In this document: positions 19,151 to 28,751 of the stretch, in pieces | Numbering within the stretch: the first letter of the stretch is position 1 | Layout of the letters: the number at the start of each line of letters is the position of its first letter | NCBI GenBank assembly: GCA_938092005.1 | Contig: CALKOU010000014.1 | Span: 56,818 to 120,817 of the forward strand | Length of the DNA stretch: 64,000 nucleotides | Direction: 5' to 3' | Source of the DNA: an uncultured Flavobacteriaceae bacterium | GTDB taxonomy: Bacteria; Bacteroidota; Bacteroidia; Flavobacteriales; Flavobacteriaceae | Position numbers and translations under genes: made by a program | The notes under the pieces: model-generated | Database searches by the model: none | The model's input: only the letters and a program-made list of their open reading frames with translations | Told to the model about the DNA's origin: nothing

Positions 19151-20034
19151 TGTAGTTGATGTCGATAATTGTATCCCGCTATTCCTTGAACTCCGCCTGT
19201 ATGAATAAGCAACATATTTTTTCCAAATGTCCATTTGTTATCTTTTATCATTTGCACCAACTGAAAAAGCATTGGTGCCGTGTAAATTGGATCTAACAGC
19301 ACAGCTGTATGCGCCAACACTTGATGCGCAAATGCAACAAGGCGTTCGTCTTTAGCGGCATAACCAGCATATGATGGATGCTGCACTAACTCCCAATTAT
19401 CACGTGCCACAAAGGTACGAATACGGTCTGGGATTGTATCATCAGAAACCATTTGAAAACCCACAACTTTTTGATGTTTGGCTGCGGATGCTGCCAAACC
19501 CGCAAGCGTACCGCCGGTTCCTACAGCGCAGCCAACAACATCAAATTGCGCATCGTCATTTGATAAAATCTCCATGCAACCCTTCACCGCAAGTGTGTTG
19601 GTGCCGCCTTCGGGAACAACAAATAGGTTTTTGCTAGCCATAAGCTGACTAACCGTTTCGCTCTGTTCTTTTTGATTGTATTCCGCTCTGGTGACAAAAA
19701 CGAGTTGCATACCATTGGCTTGGCATTGTGTCAAGGTTGGGTTGAGGGGTTTGTTAGCAAGCTCTTCACCTCTAACAATCCCTATGACAGGAATTTGCTT
19801 TTGTGCAGCAAGAGCTGCGGTAGCGGCTAAATGATTGGAAAAAGCACCTCCAAAAGTGAGTATTCCCGAGGCAGTTGACGATTTAAAGGCTTCCATATTA
19901 TAATGCAATTTTCGCCACTTGTTCCCCGAGGCTATAGGATAAACCAAATCTTCGCGTTTTAAGAAAACGGATACCCCATATTGTTCAAATTCGGGCAGTG
20001 CTAGTTTTTGATTTGCGGCTAAATATGTTTGCAT
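19135..20034 (-). CDS. ACC deaminase/D-cysteine desulfhydrase family PLP enzyme
   Basis: A fold-type II PLP enzyme of 299 residues. Signature: VFLKREDLVYPIASGNKWRK with the PLP lysine in GNKWRK, then GILTFGGAFSNHLAATAALA, VPEGGTN and VGCAVGTGGTLAGL. Members act on 1-aminocyclopropane-1-carboxylate or D-cysteine; sequence alone does not decide which. The start is the ATG at 20034: the TTG at 20040 is part of a TATTTTTG -7 box (20038-20045) and is unlikely to be translated. First gene of a run with the glucosaminidase gene and hemL. Confidence 0.88.
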   Translation of the reverse strand: MQTYLAANQKLALPEFEQYGVSVFLKREDLVYPIASGNKWRKLHYNMEAFKSSTASGILTFGGAFSNHLAATAALAAQKQIPVIGIVRGEELANKPLNPTLTQCQANGMQLVFVTRAEYNQKEQSETVSQLMASKNLFVVPEGGTNTLAVKGCMEILSNDDAQFDVVGCAVGTGGTLAGLAASAAKHQKVVGFQMVSDDTIPDRIRTFVARDNWELVQHPSYAGYAAKDERLVAFAHQVLAHTAVLLDPIYTAPMLFQLVQMIKDNKWTFGKNMLLIHTGGVQGIAGYNYRHQLQWPEP

Positions 20035-20037
20035 TTT

Positions 20038-20045
20038 CAAAAATA
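20038..20045 (-). promoter_or_regulatory. -7 box TATTTTTG abutting the deaminase start
   Basis: A TAnnTTTG match on the minus strand, 3 nt before the ATG at 20034. It implies a very short or absent 5' leader. Confidence 0.4.
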
Positions 20046-20117
20046 CAGTTTTCTCATAATCTGAATGATAAGTATGTATTCGGCATGTTTATTGATTAAT
20101 TTTAGGAAAAATTAATA

Positions 20118-20657
20118 ATGAAACGGTTACTTCTCTTTACTACTGCTTTACTCATTGGCTCTTGCGCAACGATTCGTGTCAGTTCAGACTACGACACCAA
20201 TGTAGATTTTAACGCCTATAACACCTATGCTTTTTTTAAGCCAGGTATTGATGATGCTAAAATTTCAGACCTAGACAAAAGACGTGTCTTAAAAGCACTT
20301 GAAAACACACTTGCCACAAAAGGGTTTTCAGCATCAGAAACACCAGAAGTACTGGTCAATTTCCACACAAAAGCCGAAAAAAACGTGCGTATTAGCGAAA
20401 GCTATTTGGGCTGGGGAAGTCCTTTTTATGGCCCATACGGAGGTTGGGGCTGGGGCTGGGGATTCAACCGACCTTACAACATAAACACATCAACAAGTGG
20501 GGTGTTGTATATAGATTTTATTGATGCCACTACCAAAAAATTAATCTGGCAAGGTAAGGGAACAGGTACACTTAGTAGGGGTACACCACAAGAACGAGAA
20601 GAAAAAATTAATGCGTTTGTAACGGAGATATTAACCGCTTATCCGCCAACAAATTAA
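20118..20657 (+). CDS. DUF4136 lipoprotein
   Basis: A 179-residue lipoprotein: [20 protein letters not shown] with Cys16 as the lipid site. The DUF4136 core follows: [52 protein letters not shown], a Gly/Trp/Tyr-rich loop ([12 protein letters not shown]), then [20 protein letters not shown]. Function is not known; it is periplasmic or outer-membrane bound. It overlaps the convergent alaS gene by 4 nt. Confidence 0.93.
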   Translation: MKRLLLFTTALLIGSCATIRVSSDYDTNVDFNAYNTYAFFKPGIDDAKISDLDKRRVLKALENTLATKGFSASETPEVLVNFHTKAEKNVRISESYLGWGSPFYGPYGGWGWGWGFNRPYNINTSTSGVLYIDFIDATTKKLIWQGKGTGTLSRGTPQEREEKINAFVTEILTAYPPTN

Positions 20658-23266
20658 CGAAGCATTATATCTTTTGCTGCTTCCAAAGCTTTGGAAATGC
20701 CGTTGGGGTTTTTACCCCCTGCGGTAGCAAAAAATGGCTGACCACCGCCACCTCCTTGGATGTGACTGCTAATCTGCTTGATGATAGCGTTCGCTTGCCA
20801 AGAACCATTTTCAGCTAGGTTTTTAGAAACATAACACGAAAGCAACGGCTTATTGCCCTTTTTGCTTCCTAAAACAGCTACTAATCTATCGTGATTTTGC
20901 CCAAGTTTAAAAAGCGTGTCTTTTAATCCTCCTGCATCGAGGTCAACTTCTTCAATAATAAAAGTTACATCATTGTGCACTACACTTGCGTTGGTCAGTT
21001 CAGCAATAAGCTGTTTTACCAACTGCTTGTTTAGGGCTTCCAACTCTTTTTTGAGTTTGTTGTTTTCGTCTTGCAACGCCTCAACAGCCACCACTACATC
21101 TTGTGGATTTTTGAGTTGTGTTTTCAATTTTTCAAGCATGGCTGCCTGATTGTATACAAGATTTTTTGCTTCCAGTGCTGTTACCGCCTCTATGCGTCTG
21201 ATACCAGAAGCAACCGCTGATTCAGCCACAATAGTGAAATGCCAAAGTGCTGCCGTGTTAGCTACGTGTGTTCCACCACAAAGCTCCATGGACTCTCCAA
21301 AACGGATCGTGCGAACGGTATCGCCATACTTCTCCCCAAAAAGAGCTAATGCCCCGTTAGCTATGGCGTGTTGGTAAGGCGTGTTTCTGCTTTCCTCTAA
21401 ATCGAGTTGTTCTTGAATGCGTGCATTCACAAAAGCTTCAACAGTTGACAACTCATCTTGGGTAAGTTTTGAAAAATGAGAGAAATCAAAGCGCAAATAG
21501 CCCGAACGCACCATAGAGCCTTTTTGACCTACATGATCGCCTAAAACAGTACGAAGTGCTTGATGCAACAAATGTGTAGCGGTGTGGTTCGCCGCTGTTG
21601 CGTTGCGTTTTTGCTCATCTACAACAGCGGTGAACGTGGGATTCAAATCCGCAGGGAGCTCGTTTACAACGTGAATAATTAAATTGTTTTCTTTTTTGGT
21701 GTCTGTGATGTAGGTTACATCTCCGTTAGGAGCCTCCAAATAGCCTTTGTCACCCACTTGACCACCACCCTCAGGGTAGAAAGGCGTTAGGTTAAACACC
21801 AGTTGAAACAAGCTACCACTCTTAGCGGTAACCTTTCGATATCTTACAATTTTGACAGGTGTTTTTAAGACATCATACCCTACAAATTCTTGCTCGTTAT
21901 CTTCTCTAAGTTCAATCCAGTCCTCGGTTTCAACTTGTGCTGCAGCTCTAGAACGGGCTTTTTGTTGCTCCATTTCTTTTGCAAAGGCAGCCTCATCTAG
22001 CGTCATGCCGTTTTCAGATAAAATAAGTGCCGTTAAATCAACAGGAAATCCAAACGTGTCATACAGTTCAAAAGCCTTAGCCCCCGAAAGCTGTTTGCTG
22101 TCGTTGGAAGCGATAAGTTGTTCTAACATGACCAAGCCTTGTGATAAGGTTTTTAAGAAAGATTGCTCCTCTTCTTTAATCACATTTTGAATAAGATTTT
22201 CCTGTTCTTTAAGCTCTGGAAAAGCATCACCCATTTGATCGGACAATGTTTTAACCAATGCAAAAATAAAGGGTTGTTTTTGATCTAAAAAAGTATACCC
22301 ATAACGAATAGCACGTCTAAGAATACGACGAATAACATAGCCCGCCCCATTATTTGAGGGCAACTGCCCATCGGCAATGGAAAATGAAACCGCGCGAAGG
22401 TGATCGGCAATTACGCGAATGGCAATATCGACTTGTTCCTCTTTTCCGTAGTCTGTTGACGTTCGTGTTTCAATTTCGCGAATAAGCGGTGTAAAAACAT
22501 CAGTGTCGTAGTTCGACTGCACGCCCTGAACAACCATACACAAGCGCTCAAAGCCCATGCCTGTATCAACATGCTGCTGTGGAAGTTTTTCTAAGGAACC
22601 ATTGGCCTTACGATTAAACTCAATAAAGACCAAATTCCATACCTCCACCACTTGAGGATGATCCATATTTACTAGGGAAGCACCAGAAACTTTAGTCTTT
22701 TCTTCTGCGGATCTGATATCTACATGAATTTCGGAACAGGGACCACATGGACCCTGATCTCCCATTTCCCAAAAATTATCGGCTTTGGACCCCATAAGAA
22801 TACGTTCGGGTGCAATGTGATCTTCCCAAAAAGCAACAGCTTCGTTGTCTTTTGCCAGCCCCTCAGCGTTATCTCCCTCAAAAACGGTCACATACAAATC
22901 GTTTTTATCTATCTTCATCACCTCGGTCAAAAACTCCCAAGCATAAGCAATAGCTTCTTTTTTGAAGTAATCGCCAAAACTCCAGTTCCCCAACATTTCA
23001 AACATGGTATGGTGATAGGTGTCTTTTCCCACCTCTTCAAGGTCGTTATGCTTACCTGAAACACGCAAACATTTTTGGGTATCGGCTACTCTTTTTTCAG
23101 ATGCATTCTTGTTGCCAAGAAAATATTCTTTGAATTGATTCATACCGGCGTTGGTAAACATAAGCGTTGGGTCATCTTTTATGACCATAGGTGCCGACGG
23201 TACAATTTTGTGTTGTTTGGCAGTGAAAAATTCGAGGAATTGTGCGCGAATATGTTGTGCTTTCAT
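20654..23266 (-). CDS. alaS: alanyl-tRNA synthetase
   Basis: Charges tRNA-Ala and edits mischarged Ser/Gly. All domains are present in 870 residues: catalytic motifs ([68 protein letters not shown]), an editing domain with the zinc site ([12 protein letters not shown] and the CGGTHVANT motif), and the C-terminal coiled-coil/DHHA1 domain ending in a [14 protein letters not shown] motif. Start ATG at 23266. Normal length for the enzyme. Confidence 0.98.
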   Translation of the reverse strand: MKAQHIRAQFLEFFTAKQHKIVPSAPMVIKDDPTLMFTNAGMNQFKEYFLGNKNASEKRVADTQKCLRVSGKHNDLEEVGKDTYHHTMFEMLGNWSFGDYFKKEAIAYAWEFLTEVMKIDKNDLYVTVFEGDNAEGLAKDNEAVAFWEDHIAPERILMGSKADNFWEMGDQGPCGPCSEIHVDIRSAEEKTKVSGASLVNMDHPQVVEVWNLVFIEFNRKANGSLEKLPQQHVDTGMGFERLCMVVQGVQSNYDTDVFTPLIREIETRTSTDYGKEEQVDIAIRVIADHLRAVSFSIADGQLPSNNGAGYVIRRILRRAIRYGYTFLDQKQPFIFALVKTLSDQMGDAFPELKEQENLIQNVIKEEEQSFLKTLSQGLVMLEQLIASNDSKQLSGAKAFELYDTFGFPVDLTALILSENGMTLDEAAFAKEMEQQKARSRAAAQVETEDWIELREDNEQEFVGYDVLKTPVKIVRYRKVTAKSGSLFQLVFNLTPFYPEGGGQVGDKGYLEAPNGDVTYITDTKKENNLIIHVVNELPADLNPTFTAVVDEQKRNATAANHTATHLLHQALRTVLGDHVGQKGSMVRSGYLRFDFSHFSKLTQDELSTVEAFVNARIQEQLDLEESRNTPYQHAIANGALALFGEKYGDTVRTIRFGESMELCGGTHVANTAALWHFTIVAESAVASGIRRIEAVTALEAKNLVYNQAAMLEKLKTQLKNPQDVVVAVEALQDENNKLKKELEALNKQLVKQLIAELTNASVVHNDVTFIIEEVDLDAGGLKDTLFKLGQNHDRLVAVLGSKKGNKPLLSCYVSKNLAENGSWQANAIIKQISSHIQGGGGGQPFFATAGGKNPNGISKALEAAKDIMLR

Positions 23267-23296
23267 GAAACCGTTTAATGGTTAGTCTGAATTACG

Positions 23297-23304
23297 TATC
23301 TTTG
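23297..23304 (+). promoter_or_regulatory. -7 box TATCTTTG upstream of the M23 peptidase gene
   Basis: Matches TAnnTTTG and lies 45 nt before the ATG at 23350; the leader also serves as the alaS divergent region. Confidence 0.5.
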
Positions 23305-23349
23305 TTGAACACGTAAATTCAGCGGTGTAAAAATAGTACATTTAACGGA

Positions 23350-24327
23350 ATGGCAAAGGTTAAGTATTACTACGACCAAGAGAGTCTATCATATCGGAAA
23401 ATTGAGGTTAAAAACCGTAAAAAGGTACGCAACGTACTTGCGTTTTTGACGGCAGCCGCCCTTTTTGGCATTGGCTTTGTCTTTTTTTTACTTTCGACTC
23501 CAGCGATAAGCACTCCTACTGAAATTGCTCAGGCAAGAGAACTTGAAAATTACAAGTTGAACTACGAGCAACTGCAACGCAAGATGACCAAAGTGGAGGA
23601 AGTACTTGACCACTTACAAGAGCGTGATAATCAGATTTATCGTGTTGTTTTTGAAACGAATCCTGTTCCAGAAGATGTACGAAAAGCAGGTTTTGGTGGT
23701 GCAAATCGCTATAAAAACTTAGAAGGTTACGCTAACTCTGACTTGATTATTAGCACAACCAAACAACTGGATGTTTTATCAAAACAAATGGTGATTCAAT
23801 CCAAATCTTTTGATGAAGTGCAACGCCTTGCGCTGGATAAGGAAAAGCTTTTAGCCGCTATTCCATCGATTCAACCCATCAAAAATGACGATTTAAAACG
23901 CATGGCTTCTGGCTTTGGATGGCGAACAGACCCGTTTACAAAAGCCCGTCGCAGACATAAAGGCATGGACTTTACTTCTCCTAAAGGCACTCCAATATAC
24001 GCAACTAGTGATGGTAAGATAACACGAGCTGACAATCGTTCCTTTGGATATGGAAAACACATTCGTATTGATCACGGATTTGGTTATGTGACTTTGTATG
24101 CGCACCTCAGTAATTATAATGTTAAGCGAGGACAGCGTGTAAAAAGAGGGGATATTATTGGATATGTTGGGAACACAGGACGCTCACAAGCACCACACCT
24201 TCATTACGAAATACACAAGGACGGTAAGGCTGTTAATCCCATTAACTTTTTCTCTGGTGATTTAAATGCCGCAGAATTTGAAGCGATGTTAGAAGCTGCA
24301 AATCGCGAGAACCAATCGCTTGACTAA
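23350..24327 (+). CDS. M23-family peptidoglycan endopeptidase
   Basis: A 325-residue inner-membrane protein. An N-terminal cytosolic stretch with YYYDQESLSYRKIEVKNRKK precedes one transmembrane helix (about 28-50, NVLAFLTAAALFGIGFVFFL); a coiled coil follows (about 64-95). The LytM/M23 domain holds the zinc ligands and catalytic His: GFGWRTDPFTKARRRHKGMD, GYVTLYAHLSNY, and QAPHLHYEIHKDGKAVNPINFF. The length and layout resemble the flavobacterial M23 proteins linked to cell shape. The stop overlaps the MerR start (TAATG), so the genes are coupled. Confidence 0.94.
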   Translation: MAKVKYYYDQESLSYRKIEVKNRKKVRNVLAFLTAAALFGIGFVFFLLSTPAISTPTEIAQARELENYKLNYEQLQRKMTKVEEVLDHLQERDNQIYRVVFETNPVPEDVRKAGFGGANRYKNLEGYANSDLIISTTKQLDVLSKQMVIQSKSFDEVQRLALDKEKLLAAIPSIQPIKNDDLKRMASGFGWRTDPFTKARRRHKGMDFTSPKGTPIYATSDGKITRADNRSFGYGKHIRIDHGFGYVTLYAHLSNYNVKRGQRVKRGDIIGYVGNTGRSQAPHLHYEIHKDGKAVNPINFFSGDLNAAEFEAMLEAANRENQSLD

Positions 24328-24647
24328 TGCACCATCGTTTACCAGAAAAGCTATATTACAGCATCGGGGAAGTAGCCGAAGCATTTGAAGTGAAGCCTTC
24401 CCTCATTCGTTTTTGGGAGAAAGAATTTCAAATCATCAGTCCAAAAAAAAACCAAAGCGGTACACGTAAGTTTTCTGCAAAAGACATTGAGAAATTTGAA
24501 CTGATATACAGCTTAGTAAAAGAGCGTGGATTTACGCTAGAAGGTGCCAAAAAAGAACTTGGTAGAGCCAAAAGCGGAAACGTAGGGGTCCTGAAAAAGC
24601 TTCAAAAAATTCGCCAAGAACTGCTGCGTATCAAAGCAGAGCTTTAA
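24327..24647 (+). CDS. MerR-family regulator
   Basis: A 106-residue DNA-binding protein. The MerR winged helix-turn-helix spans about residues 9-80: YYSIGEVAEAFEVKPSLIRF, WEKEFQIISPKKNQSGTRKF, SAKDIEKFELIYSLVKERGF and TLEGAKKEL. A short C-terminal helix (LKKLQKIRQELLRIKAEL) may dimerise; no effector-binding domain or metal Cys pair is present. It overlaps the M23 peptidase gene by 1 nt, so it may control cell-envelope genes (inference). It ends flush with the convergent der gene. Confidence 0.92.
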   Translation: MHHRLPEKLYYSIGEVAEAFEVKPSLIRFWEKEFQIISPKKNQSGTRKFSAKDIEKFELIYSLVKERGFTLEGAKKELGRAKSGNVGVLKKLQKIRQELLRIKAEL

Positions 24648-25952
24648 TTACTTTTTACGAATAAAAATATCCACCGTTACTCCCCTGAAATCATATTCAG
24701 CCCTGAGTTTGTTTTCTAAAAACCGCTTGTATGGGTCTTTAACGTATTGTGGTAAATTACAGAAAAAGGCAAACTGCGGGTGGTTTGAATGCAGCTGTGT
24801 TGCAAATTTAATTTTAACATACTTACCTTTTAAAGCAGGAGGTGGGTTCTTCTCAATAATAGGCAAGATAAAGTCGTTCAGTTTTCGTGTAGGTATACGC
24901 TGTGAGCGTCTTTTGTACACGTCTACTGCTGTTTCAATGGCCTTAAAAACACGTTGTTTGGTCAACGAGGAAATAAACACAATAGGCACGTCGACAAAAG
25001 GAGCTATTTCAGCACGAATTTGTTCTTCTATTTTTTTTGTGCTATTGGTTTCTTTATCCATCAAATCCCATTTGTTAACCAATATCACAATGCCTTTGTG
25101 ATTTCGCGCTGCCAACCAAAAAATGTTTTTTACTTGTGAATCAAACGAACGGGTAGCATCAAAAACTAGCATACACACATCGGAAAATTCAAGGGATCTG
25201 AGTGCACGCATAACGGAGTAAAACTCAATATTGGCTTTAACTTTTGTTTTTCGACGAATACCTGCGGTATCTACCAAGCAAAACTCAAAACCAAATCGGT
25301 TGTATATGGTGTCGATACTATCGCGAGTGGTACCTGCTTCGTCTTTTACAATATTCCTAGTTTCGCCAATAAGTGCGTTAACAAAAGAAGATTTACCAGC
25401 GTTAGGTCTTCCAACAACTGCAAAGCGAGGGAGTCCCTCAACCGTTGGTGGTGTTTTTTCAGGCAATGCTTCGACTAAAGCATCTAACAAATCCCCTGTA
25501 CCCCCACCATTCATGGCGGAAATGTGAAAAAATTTTTCAATTCCAAGAGTGTAAAACTCAACCGTTGCAGCCACACGCTTGGCGTTATCCACCTTATTTA
25601 CTACCAAAAAAACAGGCTTATGTGATTTACGCAGCAGACTAGCTACTTCTTCATCCATGACACTAGTACCTATTTCTACATCTACAAGAAACAAAATAGC
25701 ATCTGCTTCAGAAATGGCAATTTCAACCTGTTGATCTATTTCTTTTTCGTAGGCATCATCTCCTCCAACAACATAACCCCCCGTGTCAATAAGGGTAAAT
25801 TCACATCCATTCCAGTCTGCCTTTCCGTAGTGTCGGTCTCGGGTTACGCCACTAGTTGCATCAACAATGGCTTCTCTGCGCTGTACCAAACGGTTAAAGA
25901 GCGTAGATTTACCCACATTAGGTCTTCCAACAATAGCAACAAGATTTCGCAT
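24648..25952 (-). CDS. der: ribosome biogenesis GTPase Der (EngA)
   Basis: A 50S-assembly GTPase with two G domains in tandem. G1 motifs: GRPNVGKSTLFNRL (residues about 8-21) and GRPNAGKSSFVNALIGE (about 180-196); DTGG and DTAG G3 motifs; NKVD and NKWD G4 motifs. A C-terminal KH-like domain ends the protein (YVKIKFATQLHSNHPQFAFF, FRGVTVDIFIRKK). Length 434 is standard. It lies 32 nt downstream of era in the same direction, probably one operon. Confidence 0.98.
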   Translation of the reverse strand: MRNLVAIVGRPNVGKSTLFNRLVQRREAIVDATSGVTRDRHYGKADWNGCEFTLIDTGGYVVGGDDAYEKEIDQQVEIAISEADAILFLVDVEIGTSVMDEEVASLLRKSHKPVFLVVNKVDNAKRVAATVEFYTLGIEKFFHISAMNGGGTGDLLDALVEALPEKTPPTVEGLPRFAVVGRPNAGKSSFVNALIGETRNIVKDEAGTTRDSIDTIYNRFGFEFCLVDTAGIRRKTKVKANIEFYSVMRALRSLEFSDVCMLVFDATRSFDSQVKNIFWLAARNHKGIVILVNKWDLMDKETNSTKKIEEQIRAEIAPFVDVPIVFISSLTKQRVFKAIETAVDVYKRRSQRIPTRKLNDFILPIIEKNPPPALKGKYVKIKFATQLHSNHPQFAFFCNLPQYVKDPYKRFLENKLRAEYDFRGVTVDIFIRKK

Positions 25953-25984
25953 AATTTATTTTTTCAAAGTGAGAGCGGATAATT

Positions 25985-26857
25985 TCAATATCCAAAACGT
26001 TTTAGGGCATTCGCATTTGAGCGCCAATCTTTATTTACTTTAACAAAGAGTTCAAGATGCACTTTTTTTTCAAAAAAGCGTTCTAAATCGAGGCGGGATT
26101 GCGTCCCAACCTTTTTTAGTGCAGCTCCTTTATGACCGATTAATATGCCTTTTTGAGAATTGCGCTCTACAAAAATAACACTCCGTATTCTAACAATATC
26201 TTTTTCGACTTTAAAAGAATCGGTGGTTACCTCAACCGCGTAGGGAATTTCTTTATCGTAGGTAGACAAAATTTTCTCGCGAATCACTTCATTAACCACA
26301 AAGCGTTCGGATTTGTCGGTGAGCTGATCTTTAGGAAAATATGGTGGATGTTCGGGTAATAATGTCACAACAGCATCCACTAGTGCATCGATTTGAAATT
26401 TTTCTAAAGCCGAAATACTCCAAACAGCTGCGTTAGGCAGTTGTAATTTCCAGGCATCAATGGTTTCATCTAACAACTGTTGATTGCCAATATCAATCTT
26501 ATTTACAGCCAAAATAAGAGGTTTGTTGAATTTGGATAAACGCTCAATAACAGCTTCATTCTTAGGCTTCTTCTCCCCTACTTCAACCACATAAATCAGC
26601 ACATCAGCATCGTCAAAAACAGATGCCATGGCTTCCATCATGCTTTCTTGTAGTTTGTATGCAGGGTCAATAATTCCTGGGGTGTCGGACAAGATAAGTT
26701 GATAATCGTCTGCATTACGCATGCCCAGAATGCGGTGACGTGTGGTTTGTGCTTTTGCATTGGTAATAACAAGCTTCTCTCCTAATATGGCGTTGATTAG
26801 GGTAGACTTCCCAACGTTGGGACTTCCGATAATATTGACAAAACCTGCTTTATGCAT
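25985..26857 (-). CDS. era: GTPase Era
   Basis: Binds 16S rRNA and helps 30S assembly. G domain: GSPNVGKSTLINAILGEK, TTRHRI (G2), SDTPGI (G3), NKID (G4), then the C-terminal KH domain (EVIREKILSTYDKEIPYAVE, SQKGILIGHKGAALKKVGTQ). Length 290 is normal. A TACCTTTG -7 box (26862-26869) ends only 4 nt before the ATG, and no later Met can replace it because the P-loop is at residues 12-19; the transcript may be leaderless. Confidence 0.98.
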   Translation of the reverse strand: MHKAGFVNIIGSPNVGKSTLINAILGEKLVITNAKAQTTRHRILGMRNADDYQLILSDTPGIIDPAYKLQESMMEAMASVFDDADVLIYVVEVGEKKPKNEAVIERLSKFNKPLILAVNKIDIGNQQLLDETIDAWKLQLPNAAVWSISALEKFQIDALVDAVVTLLPEHPPYFPKDQLTDKSERFVVNEVIREKILSTYDKEIPYAVEVTTDSFKVEKDIVRIRSVIFVERNSQKGILIGHKGAALKKVGTQSRLDLERFFEKKVHLELFVKVNKDWRSNANALKRFGY

Positions 26858-26861
26858 GTTG

Positions 26862-26869
26862 CAAAGGTA
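26862..26869 (-). promoter_or_regulatory. -7 box TACCTTTG abutting the era start
   Basis: A TAnnTTTG match on the minus strand, 4 nt upstream of the ATG at 26857. It faces away from the tRNA promoter. Confidence 0.4.
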
Positions 26870-26887
26870 ATGATTGCCGAAGAGCTA

Positions 26888-26917
26888 TTGTAAAATCAGA
26901 GAAGTTTTGTACTTTTG
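26888..26917 (+). promoter_or_regulatory. tRNA-fMet promoter (TTG, 19-bp spacer, TACTTTTG)
   Basis: TTG at 26888-26890 and TACTTTTG at 26910-26917 with a 19-bp spacer: a near-ideal Bacteroidetes promoter, 10 nt upstream of the mature tRNA 5' end. Confidence 0.7.
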
Positions 26918-26927
26918 CATTTCATAT

Positions 26928-27000
<73 letters not shown>

Positions 27001-27004
27001 CTAA

Positions 27005-27030
27005 AACCCTTCCAAAAGAAGGGTTTTTTA
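27005..27030 (+). terminator. terminator downstream of tRNA-fMet
   Basis: 8-bp stem AACCCTTC/GAAGGGTT (27005-27012, 27018-27025) with a CAAAA loop followed by a T run. Confidence 0.8.
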
Positions 27031-27051
27031 TTTGTCCCAAACCCTAGTATC

Positions 27052-27300
27052 ATGTTTGTCGTTTATATTCTTAAAAGTCTTTCGTTCGATAAAATTTACA
27101 TTGGATACACCTCTAATCTCATTCAACGGTTTTATTCTCATAATCAATTTGCAACAAAAGGCTACACCATTAGATACCGCCCTTGGGAAGTGATCCATGT
27201 GGAGGTTTTTCAATCTAAAAAAGAGGCTTTAAAAAGAGAAAAGTTTCTGAAATCTGGAGTCGGTAGAAAATGGATTTACTCTCACCTATTAAACAAATAG
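27052..27300 (+). CDS. GIY-YIG nuclease-family protein
   Basis: An 82-residue single-domain protein: VVYILKS, then KIYIGYTSNLIQRFYSHNQ with the GIY-YIG core (here VYI and YIG), the Arg and His/Asn of RFYSHN, TIRYRPWEVIHVEVFQSKKE, and EALKREKFLKSGVGRKWIYS. This is the stand-alone UPF0213/YhbQ-like type common in Bacteroidetes. The last base of its stop codon starts a partial copy of the adjacent tRNA-fMet (27300-27353), so gene and tRNA fragment form one unit between the real tRNA and the fragment. A role in insertion at tRNA ends is a hypothesis. Confidence 0.9.
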   Translation: MFVVYILKSLSFDKIYIGYTSNLIQRFYSHNQFATKGYTIRYRPWEVIHVEVFQSKKEALKREKFLKSGVGRKWIYSHLLNK

Positions 27301-27353
27301 TCGGGCTCTTATCCGCCTGAGGCGGACACTGGTTCGAGTCCAGCTCCCGCTAC
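27300..27353 (+). pseudogene. partial tRNA-fMet copy with replaced middle
   Basis: GTCGGGCTC (27300-27308) matches the anticodon arm of tRNA-fMet (26953-26961), and the 25 nt 27329-27353 match its T arm and acceptor end exactly (26977-27001). The bases between are replaced by a segment holding the perfect palindrome TCCGCCTGAGGCGGA. It cannot fold as a full tRNA. Confidence 0.85.
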
Positions 27354-27360
27354 AGTCGAA

Positions 27361-27383
27361 CCCGCAACCTTTTGCGGGTTTTT
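27361..27383 (+). terminator. terminator after the tRNA-fMet fragment
   Basis: CCCGCA/TGCGGG stem (27361-27366, 27373-27378) followed by TTTTT. Confidence 0.7.
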
Positions 27384-27387
27384 GTTT

Positions 27388-28740
27388 TTAAAAAGATTCT
27401 AAAATCTTGTTTAACAAATAGAGGTTCTGCTTCGAAAACAAGTCAATTGGGATTGCGCCCCCGCCAGTACTTCCTAGATAGATATCTTTTCCGTTGGTGA
27501 GCAAAGCTTCGGTTGTAATAATATCAATGAGTTGCCCCCTTTTTTCGGAAACCGTAAGATGTATCCAACCCGCTATGTTCTGACCAAAATCCACAATCCA
27601 TTCGCCGTCTGCCCCTTTAAAAACACGCTGAGGTTCTAGTACTTTTAAGCGTTTGATAGCAGGAATTTGTTGCGCGCTAATCTTTTTGATTTTAGGATTT
27701 GCCAATGCAGCATTAGCCCAGGAGCTATCGTTATACCCCACGCGATTCCATCCGTTAATTTCATAACGCGCATCATAGGTGTCACCACCGTAAATATTAT
27801 TAAAAACAATGGGACCCGTGGATTCCTTCCAAGTCTGATCTGTATAAAAATCTTCTTGCGTACCGTCTGTATAGGTTACCTTAATCAATGACTTTACCGT
27901 TGGAGGTCCATACGCCAAATCTCTTTCAGACTCAGGATCATTTTTCCACGAAATATTTTGCCCATAAAATCCATTGCCCAAAACAATTCCAAAGGCGTTT
28001 TTTCCAGACTCGAGTTGATCCGTGATGTCGTAATTCACATAATAAGCTTGCTTATCGTAATTTGAAGGTGCTGGATCTAGGACATGGTCTCCAACTTTAT
28101 TTCCGTTTAGAAACAATTCGTAGTATCCCAATCCACATACATACACCTGTGCATTTTTTACTTTCTTAGCTACAGACACCTCTTTTCTAAAATAACTTGC
28201 CGCAAAACCATCTACAGGAACAGCTTGCTTCATCTTTCCGGTTTTATAATCCCGAAAGCGATGTGGCGACGTTCGCGTATCTTTTCCCAGGGTAATCCAC
28301 TGTGAAGCACCCCAACTTTCTTGACCCATCAAACCCATTTGAAACACTTGTGCTTCTGACCAATCGGATGCATTTCCAGATTCGTCCCAAATTTTTACTT
28401 TCCAGTAATACTTCCCCAAAGCCTTCAAAGATTTACCTTCAAAAGCAACATAGGCAGACTTACTGCTTTCTACTTTGGAAGAATTCCATATATCTGCGTT
28501 GTCTGAATTTATACCTTCTAGAGAAGATGCCACCATAATGTGATATGCAGACTGCGACTTGTTGATACCTTTGGCATCGACTACCCATGAAAAAAGCGGT
28601 TGCTCGCTTTCTATAGCCGTTGGATTTTCTTTTGAATTGACAAGCAGCTTACTAAATGCAAGTGGGCTCGCTATGGATGAGGCGTAGTTACACGACACAA
28701 TTAGTACAAAAACGACCGATAATATTTTGATTTTATGCAT
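27388..28740 (-). pseudogene. GH78 alpha-L-rhamnosidase, truncated (N-terminal half only)
   Basis: A 450-codon frame, against about 820 in the intact GH78 at 38409-40883. It keeps a signal peptide (lipobox-like VLIVSC), an Ig-like N-terminal domain (about 25-135), the beta-sandwich sugar-binding domain (VYVCGLGYYELFLNGNKVGD, VLGNGFYGQN, FNNIYGGDTYDAR) and the start of the next domain (WIVDFGQNIAGWIHLTV). The (alpha/alpha)6 catalytic domain with its DCPxR acid motif is missing. The last ~19 residues (from IDLFSKQNLYLL) are encoded by the 63-bp repeat, not by the gene family. It probably lost its 3' half by recombination at that repeat. Confidence 0.88.
27390..27452. repeat. 63-bp island repeat, left copy
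   Basis: Matches 44868-44930 with a single mismatch. It contains the dyad AAGATT-CTAA-AATCTT and an outer CTTGTTT/AAACAAG pair. The looser similarity extends left to about 27350 (ACAGTCGAACC plus a terminator hairpin). Its right edge is the point where the rhamnosidase frame loses homology to its family. Confidence 0.9.
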
Positions 28741-28751
28741 AAGACTATTTT

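Noticed and set aside
27300..27353. A second functional tRNA
   Set aside because: The D arm and 5' acceptor strand are missing and the middle is replaced by a palindrome.
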